A stretch of 64,000 bases of DNA from Hymenobacter rigui (GCF_003944715.1 NZ_RWIT01000004.1:186001-250000); one strand, 5' to 3'; shown: positions 1 through 9,055, counted from the stretch's first letter. Numbers and translations: made by a program. Notes: generated from the letters alone by a model not told the origin.

Positions 1-1510
1 CGGTGAGGCGCGGAAACGTGCGCGTGCCAGTGGAAACCGGCGCAAAGGCCCGAAATAACGGTGCCGTGGTACTGGTAGCCGCCGCCGCGGGCGCTCCGCC
101 CTGGCTGCTCTGGTCCATCTGCTCCCAGGCGTAAGTGAGGGCGTCGCCATTGGCATCCGTAGCCGAGCCGGTAAGAGTGAACGGAGTGCCCTGCGGAATG
201 GTGTAGCTGGCCCCGGCCGTTACCACGGGGGCTTGGTTGCCGGTACTGGTGTAAACCGGGCAGGCCCCACCGTAGTTGGTGCGGGTATCCAGCACATAGC
301 TGCGGATTTCATCCTGGCTGATGGCGTGAAAATAGGGGTCGGAGTTGCTCTGGACGTTGTCGGCACCGCAAATGCCGGCGTAGGCCATAATGGTGGTGCC
401 GCTGCCGGGCTCCATGGCAGTTTGTCGGTTGCGGTTGCCGTTGCAGCTACCCGTTACACTGTTGAAGGTGTGGTTGCCGCCGAACTGGTGCCCCATTTCG
501 TGAGCTACATAGTCTACATAAAATCCGTCGCCCCGGGGATTGGGTAAGCCAGTAACGCCCTGGGCTTTTATGTTCACGTCGCATACGGCCTGCAGGGCCG
601 CAATACCGCCGCCGCCCGTGCTGAACACGTGTCCGATATCATACCGCGCCGTCCCGATTACTGCATCCACGTTAGCCTGGTTTTCACCGAGCATTGCCGA
701 GCCGTCATCGTTGGTGTATGGGTCAGTAGCGGCACTGAGATAAATCAGCTGGTCGTTGTTCCCAATTAGTACCAACCGAATAGCCAGCTCCTTCTCATAG
801 ATGCCCGTCACGCGGTTAATAGCCGTTACCATAGCCGCCAGCACGTTGAGCTTGGTGGTTGCCACGGCGGGCGTGGCATTGGCGGTTACCGCCGTGGCAT
901 ACTCCCCGGTGCACGCCAGTGCCAGCCGGTAAGTCAGCAGCGTGCTGCCGAAAGCGGCTGCCTGGCCACGGTTGGCCACGGTAGGCTGCTTGGCGGTCGA
1001 AGCTGGTAGCGTACAGGACCACGATGCTGACGATGACGCAGTTCGACTGGCGTACAGGCCAGCTGCCGCATCAACTGGCTCAATAACCACCTTGCCCACC
1101 GGGCTGCCCAGCAGCAGGCCGTGAAAGCCCTGCGGCGTCAAATCAAACCGGGCCGAAACTGCAGGGTTCTGCAGACTCTGGCCGGCATACGTCTGAATGG
1201 CCGGATAGCGGGCCGCCAGCTCCGGGGCCATTACGGGCACCCGCCACACCCTGAAATTTTCAACGGAGCCATCAGGTAGCGGCACAGGTAGCAGGATGCC
1301 TGCTGCTGCCTGTGTCTCGGGTGGAGCAGTACGCAACGTGGCTTCCAGGGCAGAAGCCTCAACTGCTATAGTAAGCCCACCAACTTGCCGGTGAGCCGCT
1401 GATACCGGATGCCATGCTACCGGATTGGTGTGAGCAGCGGGGTGCTGGGCGGCGGCAATGGCCACACTGAGCCAGCCTAAGCCCCCTGTGAGGAGTAAGC
1501 GTGCAATCAT
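1..1510 (-). CDS. Secreted reprolysin-like zinc metallopeptidase, C-terminus cut by window edge
   Basis: The reading frame opens with ATG at 1510 and runs off the left edge, so about 503 residues are visible and the C-terminus is missing. A signal peptide covers about residues 1-21 (MIARLLLTGGLGWLSVAIAA). The zincin motif HEMGHQFGGNH is complete, with zinc ligands H337, H341 and H347 and catalytic E338, followed by a Met-turn (IMAYAG, M375). This HExxHxxGxxH plus Met-turn pattern is that of M12B/reprolysin-like metzincins. After the catalytic domain comes an Ig/cadherin-like segment (SATDANGDALTYAWEQ). Bacteroidota relatives usually end in a T9SS sorting domain, which would lie outside the window. 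The product is expected to be an exported extracellular protease. Its substrate cannot be told. Confidence 0.88.
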   Translation of the reverse strand, partial: MIARLLLTGGLGWLSVAIAAAQHPAAHTNPVAWHPVSAAHRQVGGLTIAVEASALEATLRTAPPETQAAAGILLPVPLPDGSVENFRVWRVPVMAPELAARYPAIQTYAGQSLQNPAVSARFDLTPQGFHGLLLGSPVGKVVIEPVDAAAGLYASRTASSSASWSCTLPASTAKQPTVANRGQAAAFGSTLLTYRLALACTGEYATAVTANATPAVATTKLNVLAAMVTAINRVTGIYEKELAIRLVLIGNNDQLIYLSAATDPYTNDDGSAMLGENQANVDAVIGTARYDIGHVFSTGGGGIAALQAVCDVNIKAQGVTGLPNPRGDGFYVDYVAHEMGHQFGGNHTFNSVTGSCNGNRNRQTAMEPGSGTTIMAYAGICGADNVQSNSDPYFHAISQDEIRSYVLDTRTNYGGACPVYTSTGNQAPVVTAGASYTIPQGTPFTLTGSATDANGDALTYAWEQMDQSSQGGAPAAAATSTTAPLFRAFAPVSTGTRTFPRLT

Positions 1511-1724
1511 ACAAGGTCAGCAGATAATCAGGGGGCAATGTATAATAAAATAATATTTATAAATATTTGAACTTGTTAAATATTTATAAGAACCAATATT
1601 TATTTGATTGGTGTGTCCCATCCTGCTTTACTCCTGATAAGTAGCGGCTGAGTTGGCAAAATCAGTACATTAGAAGCCCATCCAAAGGGGATATTCCCAC
1701 TGCTGCTGCCCCACCCACCCTCGT
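1511..1724. promoter_or_regulatory. AT-rich divergent promoter region
   Basis: This 214-bp gap separates the divergent metallopeptidase (minus) and acyltransferase (plus) genes. Positions 1541-1605 are very AT-rich and carry repeated AATATTTATA-like words on both strands. No exact TAnnTTTG box was found. The layout implies that both promoters lie here, but the exact sites are not resolved. Confidence 0.4.
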
Positions 1725-2894
1725 ATGGCTCATCCTGCTGCTGCACTGCCTCAACTGCCACCCGCTATTCAGGCCAATCAGCATATCTATTCCGATTACT
1801 TTGATGAGCACTTTGTAGAAACCCTGGACCGCAACGTGCTGCAGCTGTTGGATCGGGTGTGGTTTCGCTCCAAGCTGGTCGGGTTCGAGGACTACCCGCA
1901 GCGCAACAACCCCGAGCGGCCCCTGATTTTTGCCTCCAATCACTCGGGCATGGCTTTTCCCTGGGATGCCATTGTGGCCCTCTCGCACCTGTGGCGCGTG
2001 CTGCCCAACCTGCGCGACCTGCCCCGGCCGCTCTCGGCGCCTATGCTGTCCCAGTCGGCCCTGATGAACCCGTTTTTGGTGAAGGACTTCTGGAAGCGCT
2101 GCGGCTGCGTGGATGCCACCACGCTCAATTTCGAAACCATGATGTTCTACAACGACCACAACCTGATGCTGTACCCCGAGGGCGTACCTGGCATTGGCAA
2201 GGGGTTCAACAACAAGTACCAGCTGCAGCGGCTGGCCACCAGCATCGTGCGTCTGGGTATTCAGCACCGCACCGATATCATTCCGTTCTACACCATCAAC
2301 GGGGAGTACCTCAACCCTTACACTTATAGCTGGGCCTGGGTAAACAGGCTGAGCAAGAAAATCGGCATTCCGTTTATTCCGATGGGGCCGGTTATTCTGC
2401 TGGTGCTGCTGCAGCCCTGGTTTTTCTACATGGCGTTTCCGGCCAAGCTCACCTTTGTGCTGGGCACCCGCATCAAGCCCTATGAGCTGACGGACAAAAC
2501 CACCGACGAGCTTACCCGCGAGGAGTACGAGGCGCTGGCCAACGAGGTGCGCGGCCGTATGCAGAAGGAAATGGATGCCGCCGTGCAGCAGCACGGGCAG
2601 CACCCATACCGCTGGCGGGAGCTGTGGCAGTGCATCAAAGCCAACTGGCGCTACTTCCCGTTTTTCCTGCCTTGGGCCTGGCCGGCGCTGTTCCAGGAGT
2701 TTGAGCGCCAATACCTGCGCCACGGCCAGCGCGACTTCGACCTGGATTTGGGCAGCCCCGGCACATACTGGCGGATGCTGTGGCGCAACCCCTTTACCCT
2801 CACGTTCTTTATTCCCGTACTAGGCTGGATTCCGATTGCCATTCGGGGCTATAAAGGCCACCGCCTGGGTAAAAAGAACCAAACGCCCCGGTAA
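1725..2894 (+). CDS. PlsC-type lysophospholipid acyltransferase family protein
   Basis: A 389-residue protein with the hallmarks of glycerophospholipid acyltransferases: an Asn-His block near residue 72 (NHSGMAFPWD) and the later glycine-rich motif YPEGVPGIGKGF near residue 147. It would transfer acyl chains to a lysolipid or other acceptor at the cytoplasmic membrane. Hydrophobic stretches near residues 220-245 and at the C-terminus (PFTLTFFIPVLGW) could anchor it. The usual catalytic motif is His-x4-Asp; here the nearest Asp after H73 is D81, seven residues between, so the spacing is atypical and the acceptor is uncertain. It is followed after 57 bp by a lipase-like hydrolase in the same direction, suggesting joint lipid metabolism. 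Confidence 0.78.
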   Translation: MAHPAAALPQLPPAIQANQHIYSDYFDEHFVETLDRNVLQLLDRVWFRSKLVGFEDYPQRNNPERPLIFASNHSGMAFPWDAIVALSHLWRVLPNLRDLPRPLSAPMLSQSALMNPFLVKDFWKRCGCVDATTLNFETMMFYNDHNLMLYPEGVPGIGKGFNNKYQLQRLATSIVRLGIQHRTDIIPFYTINGEYLNPYTYSWAWVNRLSKKIGIPFIPMGPVILLVLLQPWFFYMAFPAKLTFVLGTRIKPYELTDKTTDELTREEYEALANEVRGRMQKEMDAAVQQHGQHPYRWRELWQCIKANWRYFPFFLPWAWPALFQEFERQYLRHGQRDFDLDLGSPGTYWRMLWRNPFTLTFFIPVLGWIPIAIRGYKGHRLGKKNQTPR

Positions 2895-2951
2895 GCTCCT
2901 GCTGGCTTCTCCGCTCTTCGTCCGCTCCCCCGTCTGCCAATAATTCCCACA

Positions 2952-3875
2952 ATGCCCTCCACCCAACACCTGCTGTTAAAGCAGTTACTGACGGCTGCTA
3001 CCGGCCCTTTGGCCCGGCGGCGGCCCCGCCTGCCCGCCATGCGGCTGGCATTTGAGTTGCTTTCCTTCGGGCAACTGATGCCCTGGAACGTATTCATGGA
3101 GGATGCATCCGTGGACGGTATGCCCGCCGAGTGGGTGCGCCCCGCCGGCGCCGATGCCAGCCGGGTAATCCTGTACTTACACGGGGGCGGCTACGTGCTG
3201 GGCTCCCTCAACACGCACCGGGCGCTGGTGGGCACACTGGCCCAGCGCTGCGGCGTTACAGCCCTGGCCATCAACTACCGCAAAGCGCCCGAGTACCCAT
3301 TTCCGGCGGCCCTCGAAGATGCCCTGCTGGCCTACCGCTGGCTGCTGGCCCAGGGCTACGCGTCCCATAATATTATGGTAGCCGGTGATTCGGCCGGGGG
3401 CGGGCTGGCGTTGTCGCTGCTGGTGGCCCTGCGGGATGGGGGCGAGGCCCTGCCCGCCGCTGCCATCGGTCTGTCTCCCTGGACTGACCTGATGCTCCCC
3501 TCGGGGCTGATGCGCCGGGTGTGCCAGGAGGAAAGCCAGGTGCTGGAAGCCCTGGAAATCCGGGGCTGGGGGCCGTTGTACGCCTCCGCTACTGCCCTCA
3601 CGCACCCGCTGGTGTCGCCGGTGCACGCCCGGCTGCACGGCTTACCGCCTTTGCTTATTCAGATTTCCAACGCCGAGGTACTGGGTGATGATGTGCAGCG
3701 CTTCGCCGAAAAGGCCCGCGCCGCCGGCACGCCCGTTACGCTGCAGGTATTCGATGGGCTGGTGCACTGGTGGCATCTGTTCTGGCGCTTCCTGCCCGAA
3801 GCCCGCACCGCACTTGACCAGGTAGCCGTATTCACGGCAGAAATATGGGGGCAGACAGCCGCCAAAGCTGCCTGA
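2952..3875 (+). CDS. HSL-family alpha/beta hydrolase (esterase/lipase)
   Basis: A 307-residue protein of the hormone-sensitive-lipase-like esterase family. The oxyanion-hole motif HGGG is at residues 77-80 (LYLHGGGYVLG), the nucleophile elbow GDSAGG has Ser147, a candidate catalytic Asp lies in AEVLGDD (about 246), and the catalytic His is in DGLVHWWH (272 or 275). The YRKAPEYPFPAALED block is also typical. No signal peptide is evident, so it probably acts in the cytoplasm on short or medium-chain esters. It sits directly behind the PlsC-like acyltransferase and is probably co-transcribed. The family call is secure; the substrate is unknown. Confidence 0.88.
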   Translation: MPSTQHLLLKQLLTAATGPLARRRPRLPAMRLAFELLSFGQLMPWNVFMEDASVDGMPAEWVRPAGADASRVILYLHGGGYVLGSLNTHRALVGTLAQRCGVTALAINYRKAPEYPFPAALEDALLAYRWLLAQGYASHNIMVAGDSAGGGLALSLLVALRDGGEALPAAAIGLSPWTDLMLPSGLMRRVCQEESQVLEALEIRGWGPLYASATALTHPLVSPVHARLHGLPPLLIQISNAEVLGDDVQRFAEKARAAGTPVTLQVFDGLVHWWHLFWRFLPEARTALDQVAVFTAEIWGQTAAKAA

Positions 3876-4082
3876 TGGCCGCATATTTCTGCCCAAACAC
3901 TTCTGCTGAACGAGAACTTGCTGAATGAGAGAACAAAAAATTACACTCATCTTCAACTATATAGCAGTGTTTTCGTAGGTTTGCTGAAAGTAGTAGGCTT
4001 GCATACTACTTTGCTGGTCAGGTGCCCTCCTGCTTAGCTATTTATTCCATTCTCACCCCTTTACCTTTAACTCTTCAGCCGT

Positions 4083-4574
4083 ATGGAAGATCTGTTTAAG
4101 AAGTTTATCAACGCCGGCGTAGGCTTCGCATCCCTGACCAGTGACCGGGTGCAGAAAAGCATCGACGCGCTGGTGAAAGAAAGCAAGCTGTCGGAGCAGG
4201 AAGGCGCCAAAATCATGGACGACCTGAAGAAAAACACCGATGCCAAGCGCAAAGAGCTGGAAAAGCAGGCCCAGGGCCTGGCCGCCCGTTTGCTGAAAAC
4301 GGTAGGCGTTGCACCCAACTCCGAGGTGGAGGAACTGAAGCGCACCGTGAAAGGTGGTAAAGCCACGCCCGCATCGGCCCCCAAAAAAGCTGCTGCCCCT
4401 AAAGCCGCCGCCAAGCCCGCTTCCAGTGCCACCAGCAAAGCCGCCGGTGCCGTGAAGAAAGCGGCGGATGCCACCAGCGCCGCTGCCAGCAAAACGCAAA
4501 AATCGGCCGCTGCCAAAGCCGGGGCTGCTAAAAAGGAAAGCACTGGCACTGCCTCATCTGAGAGCAACGCCTAG
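4083..4574 (+). CDS. Phasin-like protein with Ala/Lys-rich tail
   Basis: A 163-residue protein. Residues 1-100 are predicted amphipathic helices (MEDLFKKFINAGVGFASLTS, then a long charged helix SEQEGAKIMDDLKKNTDAKR), the layout of phasin-family and PhaI-like proteins that coat polyhydroxyalkanoate granules. Residues 105-163 are a low-complexity Ala/Lys/Pro/Ser tail resembling those of granule- or DNA-binding proteins. No PHA synthase gene is visible nearby, so the granule role is inferred from architecture only. A candidate promoter box TACCTTTA lies about 17 bp upstream of the ATG, and a strong terminator follows the stop codon. Confidence 0.6.
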   Translation: MEDLFKKFINAGVGFASLTSDRVQKSIDALVKESKLSEQEGAKIMDDLKKNTDAKRKELEKQAQGLAARLLKTVGVAPNSEVEELKRTVKGGKATPASAPKKAAAPKAAAKPASSATSKAAGAVKKAADATSAAASKTQKSAAAKAGAAKKESTGTASSESNA

Positions 4575-4583
4575 TATTACCTT

Positions 4584-4637
4584 GCGCATAAAAAAAGCTC
4601 CGTCCGTAACCTAGCGGACGGAGCTTTTTTATGCGCT
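4584..4637 (+). terminator. Strong intrinsic terminator after the phasin-like gene
   Basis: An inverted repeat of GCTCCGTCCG around the loop TAACCTAG, flanked by A-run and T-run and extended outward by GCGCAT/ATGCGC, follows the stop codon of the phasin-like gene. The symmetric A/T tracts would let it work in both directions. Confidence 0.85.
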
Positions 4638-4640
4638 TAT

Positions 4641-4763
4641 TTCGCAGATTGAGAAAGATTTCAAGTATCCGTAGCTGCTGCGCCGCAGTTACAGCAACTA
4701 TCAGGCAGTAAACGTCCGGCCAACAGAATCTGCGAAATCTGCTCAATCCGCCTAAATCCGTGC
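4641..4763. repeat. Dispersed repeat, family E copy 1 (inverted)
   Basis: The left part has TTTCGCAGATTGAGAAAGAT and the right part carries the reverse-oriented words AATCTGCGAAATCTGC and CAATCCGCCTAAATCCGTG, ending four bases before the UbiB kinase ATG. Similar CGGATT/AATCTGCG words recur near 45085-45297 and 49079-49118, suggesting a degenerate dispersed family. The arms are imperfect. Confidence 0.5.
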
Positions 4764-4766
4764 TTC

Positions 4767-6455
4767 ATGTTTAAAAACACCATTTCCAACCTCACGCGCA
4801 TCCGGCAGGTAGCCGAGGTGCTGATCCGTTACGGGTTTGAGGATGTGGTGACGAGTACGGCTTTGCGGCGGCTGGTGCCCCAGAGTCGGCGCCGCTCCTG
4901 GCAGGAAGGCGAGCAGGCAGTGTTTGAAACCACCCGCTGGCAGCGCATCCGCATGATAATTGAGGAACTGGGCCCCACCTTCATCAAGCTGGCCCAGGCC
5001 CTGAGCAACCGCGCCGATTTGCTGCCCGAGGCGCTGATTGATGAGTTTGAGAAGCTGCAGAGCAACGTGCCGCCTTTCCCGGTGGCCCAGGCCCGACAGA
5101 TTATTGAGCAGGAAATGGGCCGGCCGCTGGAGGAAGTGTTTGCAGAGTTTGATGAGGTGCCATTGGGCTCGGCCAGCATCGGGCAGGTGCACGGTGCCCG
5201 CCTGCTCACGGGCGAGCAGGTGGTGGTGAAGGTGCAGCGACCCGACGTGCAGGAAAAAGTACGCACCGACCTGAGTCTGCTGCACGAGCTGGTCAGGCTT
5301 ACGGCCAACTTCCTGCGCCGCCAGGGCCTGAGTAATCCCCAGGATATTGTGGACGCCTTTGAGCGGAGTATGATGAAGGAGTTGGACTACACCTCCGAAG
5401 CCCGCTCAATGGAGCAGTTCCGCAAGCTCTACGAGGATTACAGCAGCTTCTATATTCCCAAGCCGTATCGTGAACTGAGCACCAACCGCATCCTAGTGAT
5501 TGAGTACGTGAGTGGCTGTAAAATCACCGATAAGCCGCAACTGCTGGAGTGGGGGCTGAGCCCCGAGAAGGTGGCCGAAACCGGCATGGATATCTACCTG
5601 ACTCAAATTTTCGAGTTTGGGGCCTTCCACGCCGACCCGCACCCCGGCAACGTGCTGGTGCGCCCCGATGGTACCTTGGTACTCATTGATTTCGGGATGG
5701 TGGGCCGCCTCACGCGCCAGCAGAAGTATGCTTTTGCGGGGGTGTTCATTGGCATGGCCCGGCAGGATGCCCGCAGTATGGCCCTGAACTTCCGCCGGCT
5801 GGCCATTACCTCCGAAATTCCCGACATGCGCGCCTTTGAGGCCGACCTCAGCCAGCTGATTGAGGATTTCGCTTTGCTCGACGTGAAGGAAATGAGCATG
5901 TCGGATCTGGCCGATGCGCTGCAGAATATCATTTACCGCTACAAGCTACAGGTGCCCGGGGCCGTGTTCCTGATTCTGCGGGCCCTGGTGATTCTGGAGG
6001 GCATTGGCAAGGTGCTGCACCCGCGCTTCAACACCTTCGAGTTTGTGCGGCCGTATGGCGCGCGCATCATCGGGGAGCAGTATTCCATGGAAAACATCCA
6101 GAGTGAGGCGCTGTATACCGGCACGCAGCTGCTGGCGCTGCTGCAAACCCTGCCCGGTGACATCCGTCAGATTATGCGCAAAATATCCCGCGGGGATTTA
6201 CGCGTGCGGGTAGAGCTGAGCGGCTACCAGCTGCTGCTGCGCAAAGCCGACCAGCTGGTAAGCCGTAGTATCCTGGCGGCCATTACGGTGGCCGTTATCC
6301 TGTTTGCAGGGCTGAGTCTGCTGGGTCGTTACTCGCCGGCTATGCCCTATTACAGCGGGCTGCCGGCCGTTACGTGGTGGAGCCTTTCGGTAGCGGCGTT
6401 TTTGGTGTTGCTGCTGTTGCTGCTGGATGGTCGCCGGGATAAGCGCCGGGAATAG
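4767..6455 (+). CDS. ABC1/UbiB-family atypical protein kinase-like protein
   Basis: A 562-residue member of the AarF/UbiB/ADCK family, membrane-associated ATPase/kinase-like proteins linked to isoprenoid quinone biosynthesis. Visible motifs are the Ala/Ser-rich nucleotide loop (PLGSASIGQVH, about 132-142), the catalytic-type Lys155 (VVVKVQRP), ExD-like MMKELDYTSEA, the catalytic loop FHADPHPGNV (287-296) and the metal-binding IDFG (307-310). The C-terminus has two transmembrane helices (about 505-555). The family-defining KxGQ motif reads KLAQ here (K74, A76, Q77), so Gly is replaced by Ala. In this menaquinone-using phylum it probably supports menaquinone metabolism. It appears monocistronic. 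Confidence 0.9.
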   Translation: MFKNTISNLTRIRQVAEVLIRYGFEDVVTSTALRRLVPQSRRRSWQEGEQAVFETTRWQRIRMIIEELGPTFIKLAQALSNRADLLPEALIDEFEKLQSNVPPFPVAQARQIIEQEMGRPLEEVFAEFDEVPLGSASIGQVHGARLLTGEQVVVKVQRPDVQEKVRTDLSLLHELVRLTANFLRRQGLSNPQDIVDAFERSMMKELDYTSEARSMEQFRKLYEDYSSFYIPKPYRELSTNRILVIEYVSGCKITDKPQLLEWGLSPEKVAETGMDIYLTQIFEFGAFHADPHPGNVLVRPDGTLVLIDFGMVGRLTRQQKYAFAGVFIGMARQDARSMALNFRRLAITSEIPDMRAFEADLSQLIEDFALLDVKEMSMSDLADALQNIIYRYKLQVPGAVFLILRALVILEGIGKVLHPRFNTFEFVRPYGARIIGEQYSMENIQSEALYTGTQLLALLQTLPGDIRQIMRKISRGDLRVRVELSGYQLLLRKADQLVSRSILAAITVAVILFAGLSLLGRYSPAMPYYSGLPAVTWWSLSVAAFLVLLLLLLDGRRDKRRE

Positions 6456-6506
6456 TTGGGCAGGTTACCCCGGCGGCGCATCCGTTGCGCACCGGAAGGA
6501 GCGTAT

Positions 6507-6992
6507 TCATTTAGTGGCTACTGCCACCGGGCCCACCCGTACCGATTGACTATCGACCACTACCCAGCGTCCCTCACGGCGCACCAGCACGTGCATCCGG
6601 CGGTATTCGCCACTGACGTCTTTCCCGTCTTCGGTTCCGGCAGTCGTGATGTTGTGCCGAATGACGGCCATATCCGGCCCGTACAGGCGTATGCTGTACT
6701 CGCTGGGCTGATTGGAAGTGGTTTTGGATTTGCCCGATTCCATGTCTTTCATCATCTCGGCTTTGGTAGCTACCATGCCGTCGGCCTCGGTAAACAGGCA
6801 GTCATCGGCCACAAGGTTTTTTACAAAAGTCATGTCGTTATTCACCGTTGCGGTGGCCCAGTCTTTATCAAGCTGGATAAGCTCCGCCTTTATTTTTTCG
6901 GCATTGACGGGCATTTTGCCAGCGGCTTTTTGCTGGGCTACTGCCGCAGTAAAGCCGCAGATGAGCAGAAGTGAACACAGGGCGCGTTTCAT
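6507..6992 (-). CDS. Exported SnoaL/NTF2-like protein (DUF4440 type)
   Basis: A 161-residue protein with a signal peptide (about 1-19, MKRALCSLLLICGFTAAVA). The mature part fits the small NTF2-like fold of DUF4440/SnoaL proteins: an N-terminal helix (AELIQLDKDWATATVNNDMT), the LVADDCLFTEADG strand segment, and C-terminal strands (YRRMHVLVRREGRWVVVDSQ). Such proteins bind small ligands or act as accessory domains; no catalytic function can be assigned. It is convergent with the UbiB kinase gene and divergent from the gene at 7340. Confidence 0.75.
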   Translation of the reverse strand: MKRALCSLLLICGFTAAVAQQKAAGKMPVNAEKIKAELIQLDKDWATATVNNDMTFVKNLVADDCLFTEADGMVATKAEMMKDMESGKSKTTSNQPSEYSIRLYGPDMAVIRHNITTAGTEDGKDVSGEYRRMHVLVRREGRWVVVDSQSVRVGPVAVATK

Positions 6993-7339
6993 AAGACAAA
7001 GGGGTTAGGTATAGCACCGCACGCATCCTGAAACAACAACACAACGCCACAGCACTCTCTGAATATAGTAAAAATTTTATATAAAGCCCGAGTGGTCGGG
7101 CTAACGTCATGCCGTCATGACTGCTTGGCGTTGTAATTAGCTGACAACAGAATTTATTTGAATCTGATATTTATGTGATAATGTGTTGGTATTTAATGTG
7201 TTTTAGTGTTTTTGATTTGTTTTGTAAAGTCTGAGCTTGAGGACTTTTGTCGCCAAGGAATAGAGGAGGTCAGTTGCATAAAGCACAACTTGCCCTGGCT
7301 TACCACTGACAGGTGAGCTGTACTAAAAGGACGAGTTTT
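6993..7339. promoter_or_regulatory. Divergent intergenic region, 347 bp
   Basis: No gene is visible. The stretch separates the divergent NTF2-like gene (minus) and the exported protein at 7340 (plus). It contains a small hairpin GCCCGAGTGGTCGGGC (7086-7101) and a T-rich tract from 7150 to 7230. No exact TAnnTTTG box was found, so the promoters are not placed. Confidence 0.35.
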
Positions 7340-8407
7340 ATGCATCTGCTGCCTGCTGCCCCGTTAAGTCGCTTTGCGGCTATCCTGCTTCTGAGTCTGT
7401 TCGGGCTAGCTGCCCAGGCCCAAACCTCCGACGGCCAGGAAACCTACGAAACCCAGAAGCGGCTGAGTGTGGGCGTGACCAAATACGCCGAGGCCCGGGC
7501 AGCCCTCACCGGTTTCATCCGGCAGCGGGCGGTGCGGGTGCAGAAGCAGGAGGAAACCCCCGAGCAGCTTACGGCCGAATTTAGCCTGCCTACCCGCGAA
7601 ATTCCCCGCCTCGATTCTATGGCGGCGGCGTTGGGTTATGTGCTCGAGAATAATCTTAATGCCCGCAACCTGGGCACGCGCGTGCAGGAGTTGCAGGCGG
7701 AGGAGCAGACTACTGCTGCCCGGCTAACCAGCACGCAGGCCCGCCTGCGTAGTGAGAAACTCGGCAACGAAGAGCGAGTAGCCTTACAAAGCGAAGCGGA
7801 GCGCTACGAAACCCAACTCCGGCAGGTGCGCCAGCAGCAGCAGCTGCTCAGCAGCCACCAGGGCCAGGCCTACGTGTCGCTCAGGCTGTTCGATGAAATC
7901 AGCTTCCCGACGGGTAACCGGCGCGTGAGCTTCGTAAACATGCCGGGCGTGGAATACGCCTATCTGCGGCTGGACAACCCCAAGGTAGGCCTCACCAGTC
8001 CGGCCTACCAGGGCTATGCCATCAAGTATTTGTTCACGCGTGGCAAGAGCTACTTCAACCTGGGCGTGTACAAGCCCACTACCACCAACAAAACGGATTC
8101 GGCTTTCGTGAATGAGCTGTTCGTCATCAACTTCGGGCAGGATTTTTACCCGCGCAACTTCGGGCGGGGCCGCCGCCGCTACCTCAACCTGTATACCAGC
8201 TACCAGGTGGGTGGCTTCATCCTGAACCGCAACGACGATAAGAAGAACGACTTCATCCCCAACCTGAACCTGGGCCTGGGCTTGGAGCTCGTCAAAACCC
8301 GCCACATTCTGCTCGATACCAAAGGCAGCTACTTCGTGCCCCTCAACAGCCGCAGCCGCGACCTGCGCGGGCTGCTCGGGCAGGCCTCGTTCAACTTTGT
8401 GTTTTAG
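7340..8407 (+). CDS. Exported hypothetical protein, possible outer-membrane beta structure
   Basis: I chose the ATG at 7340 (355 residues) over the upstream GTG at 7313 because it starts a clean signal peptide (MHLLPAAPLSRFAAILLLSL, cleavage after AQA). Residues 85-190 are rich in Glu, Gln and Arg (TRVQELQAEEQTTAARLTST) and likely form a coiled coil. The C-terminal half alternates aromatic and polar residues (SYFNLGVYKP, YLNLYTSYQVGGF, GQASFNFVF ending in Phe), as in outer-membrane beta-barrel proteins. I do not recognise the family. A role in the outer membrane is inferred from this pattern only. Confidence 0.65.
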   Translation: MHLLPAAPLSRFAAILLLSLFGLAAQAQTSDGQETYETQKRLSVGVTKYAEARAALTGFIRQRAVRVQKQEETPEQLTAEFSLPTREIPRLDSMAAALGYVLENNLNARNLGTRVQELQAEEQTTAARLTSTQARLRSEKLGNEERVALQSEAERYETQLRQVRQQQQLLSSHQGQAYVSLRLFDEISFPTGNRRVSFVNMPGVEYAYLRLDNPKVGLTSPAYQGYAIKYLFTRGKSYFNLGVYKPTTTNKTDSAFVNELFVINFGQDFYPRNFGRGRRRYLNLYTSYQVGGFILNRNDDKKNDFIPNLNLGLGLELVKTRHILLDTKGSYFVPLNSRSRDLRGLLGQASFNFVF

Positions 8408-8411
8408 AAGT

Positions 8412-8945
8412 TTAGTCGTTGTCTGGGTCGGCTTCCTGCAGTACTTCCTGCTGTTTATACTGATTTACGCTCACTACTTCAACTCCTAAAACTGTCCCCA
8501 GAAAATAGCCGGCTTTCAGGGCGTGAGTGTAGTTGGAGGTACTCATAACTACATCTGCCTGCTGACTATTGGGTATGGAAAGTAAAACGATAAAACGGCT
8601 ATCCTTGGCAAGCTCGGTACCTCCACCACCACTGTCGCTGGATACTACGGCTATGTCGGAGAAATACCGAATAACGACGCGCTGAGTAGGAGGCAGCACC
8701 TGCCATGGTCCTGAGGTAAACCCCAATATCTGGCTGCCCAGCCGGTACCGCTTGCGCGCGGTATTCACCGACAAGCTTTGTGCTTGTGTGCCGGCTAATA
8801 AGGCCAGCAATATGCTGGGCACCGCCAGAACTGTAGTGTCATGGTACTGGCAGAATGCCGCCAAGGCTACAAATAACGCTGCCAAAAAATAGCTGGGAGA
8901 AGCAAGAACAAGCGTAACAACTGTCGTATTTCTATTTTTTTCCAT
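8412..8945 (-). CDS. Hypothetical membrane protein
   Basis: The frame is open from 9017, but I start at ATG 8945 (177 residues, MEKNRNTTVVTLVLASPSYF) because the upstream part overlaps the intrinsic terminator of the phosphoglucomutase gene at 9003-9032. Two hydrophobic helices (about residues 8-32 and 37-57) precede a soluble C-terminal part with the Gly-rich loop SSDSGGGGTELAKDSR. The PH-like sequence RLGSQILGF...VIRYFSDIAVVSS suggests a membrane-anchored beta domain, but no family is recognised. It is convergent with the exported protein upstream, with only 4 bp between the stop codons. Confidence 0.6.
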   Translation of the reverse strand: MEKNRNTTVVTLVLASPSYFLAALFVALAAFCQYHDTTVLAVPSILLALLAGTQAQSLSVNTARKRYRLGSQILGFTSGPWQVLPPTQRVVIRYFSDIAVVSSDSGGGGTELAKDSRFIVLLSIPNSQQADVVMSTSNYTHALKAGYFLGTVLGVEVVSVNQYKQQEVLQEADPDND

Positions 8946-9002
8946 TACGAGGTAGAGAGCTAGGGCACTATAGGTAGCGTTACATACAGATCTAAAAATA
9001 AG

Positions 9003-9032
9003 AAGCCTGAGCTGCACTAGCTCAGGCTTCTC
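9003..9032 (-). terminator. Intrinsic terminator of the phosphoglucomutase gene
   Basis: Inverted repeat GAAGCCTGAGCT / AGCTCAGGCTTC with a short loop, followed on the minus strand by the T-rich stretch TTATTTTTAG. It lies just downstream of the phosphomutase stop codon. Confidence 0.85.
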
Positions 9033-9055
9033 TATATCCCTGTAATAGGGACAGG

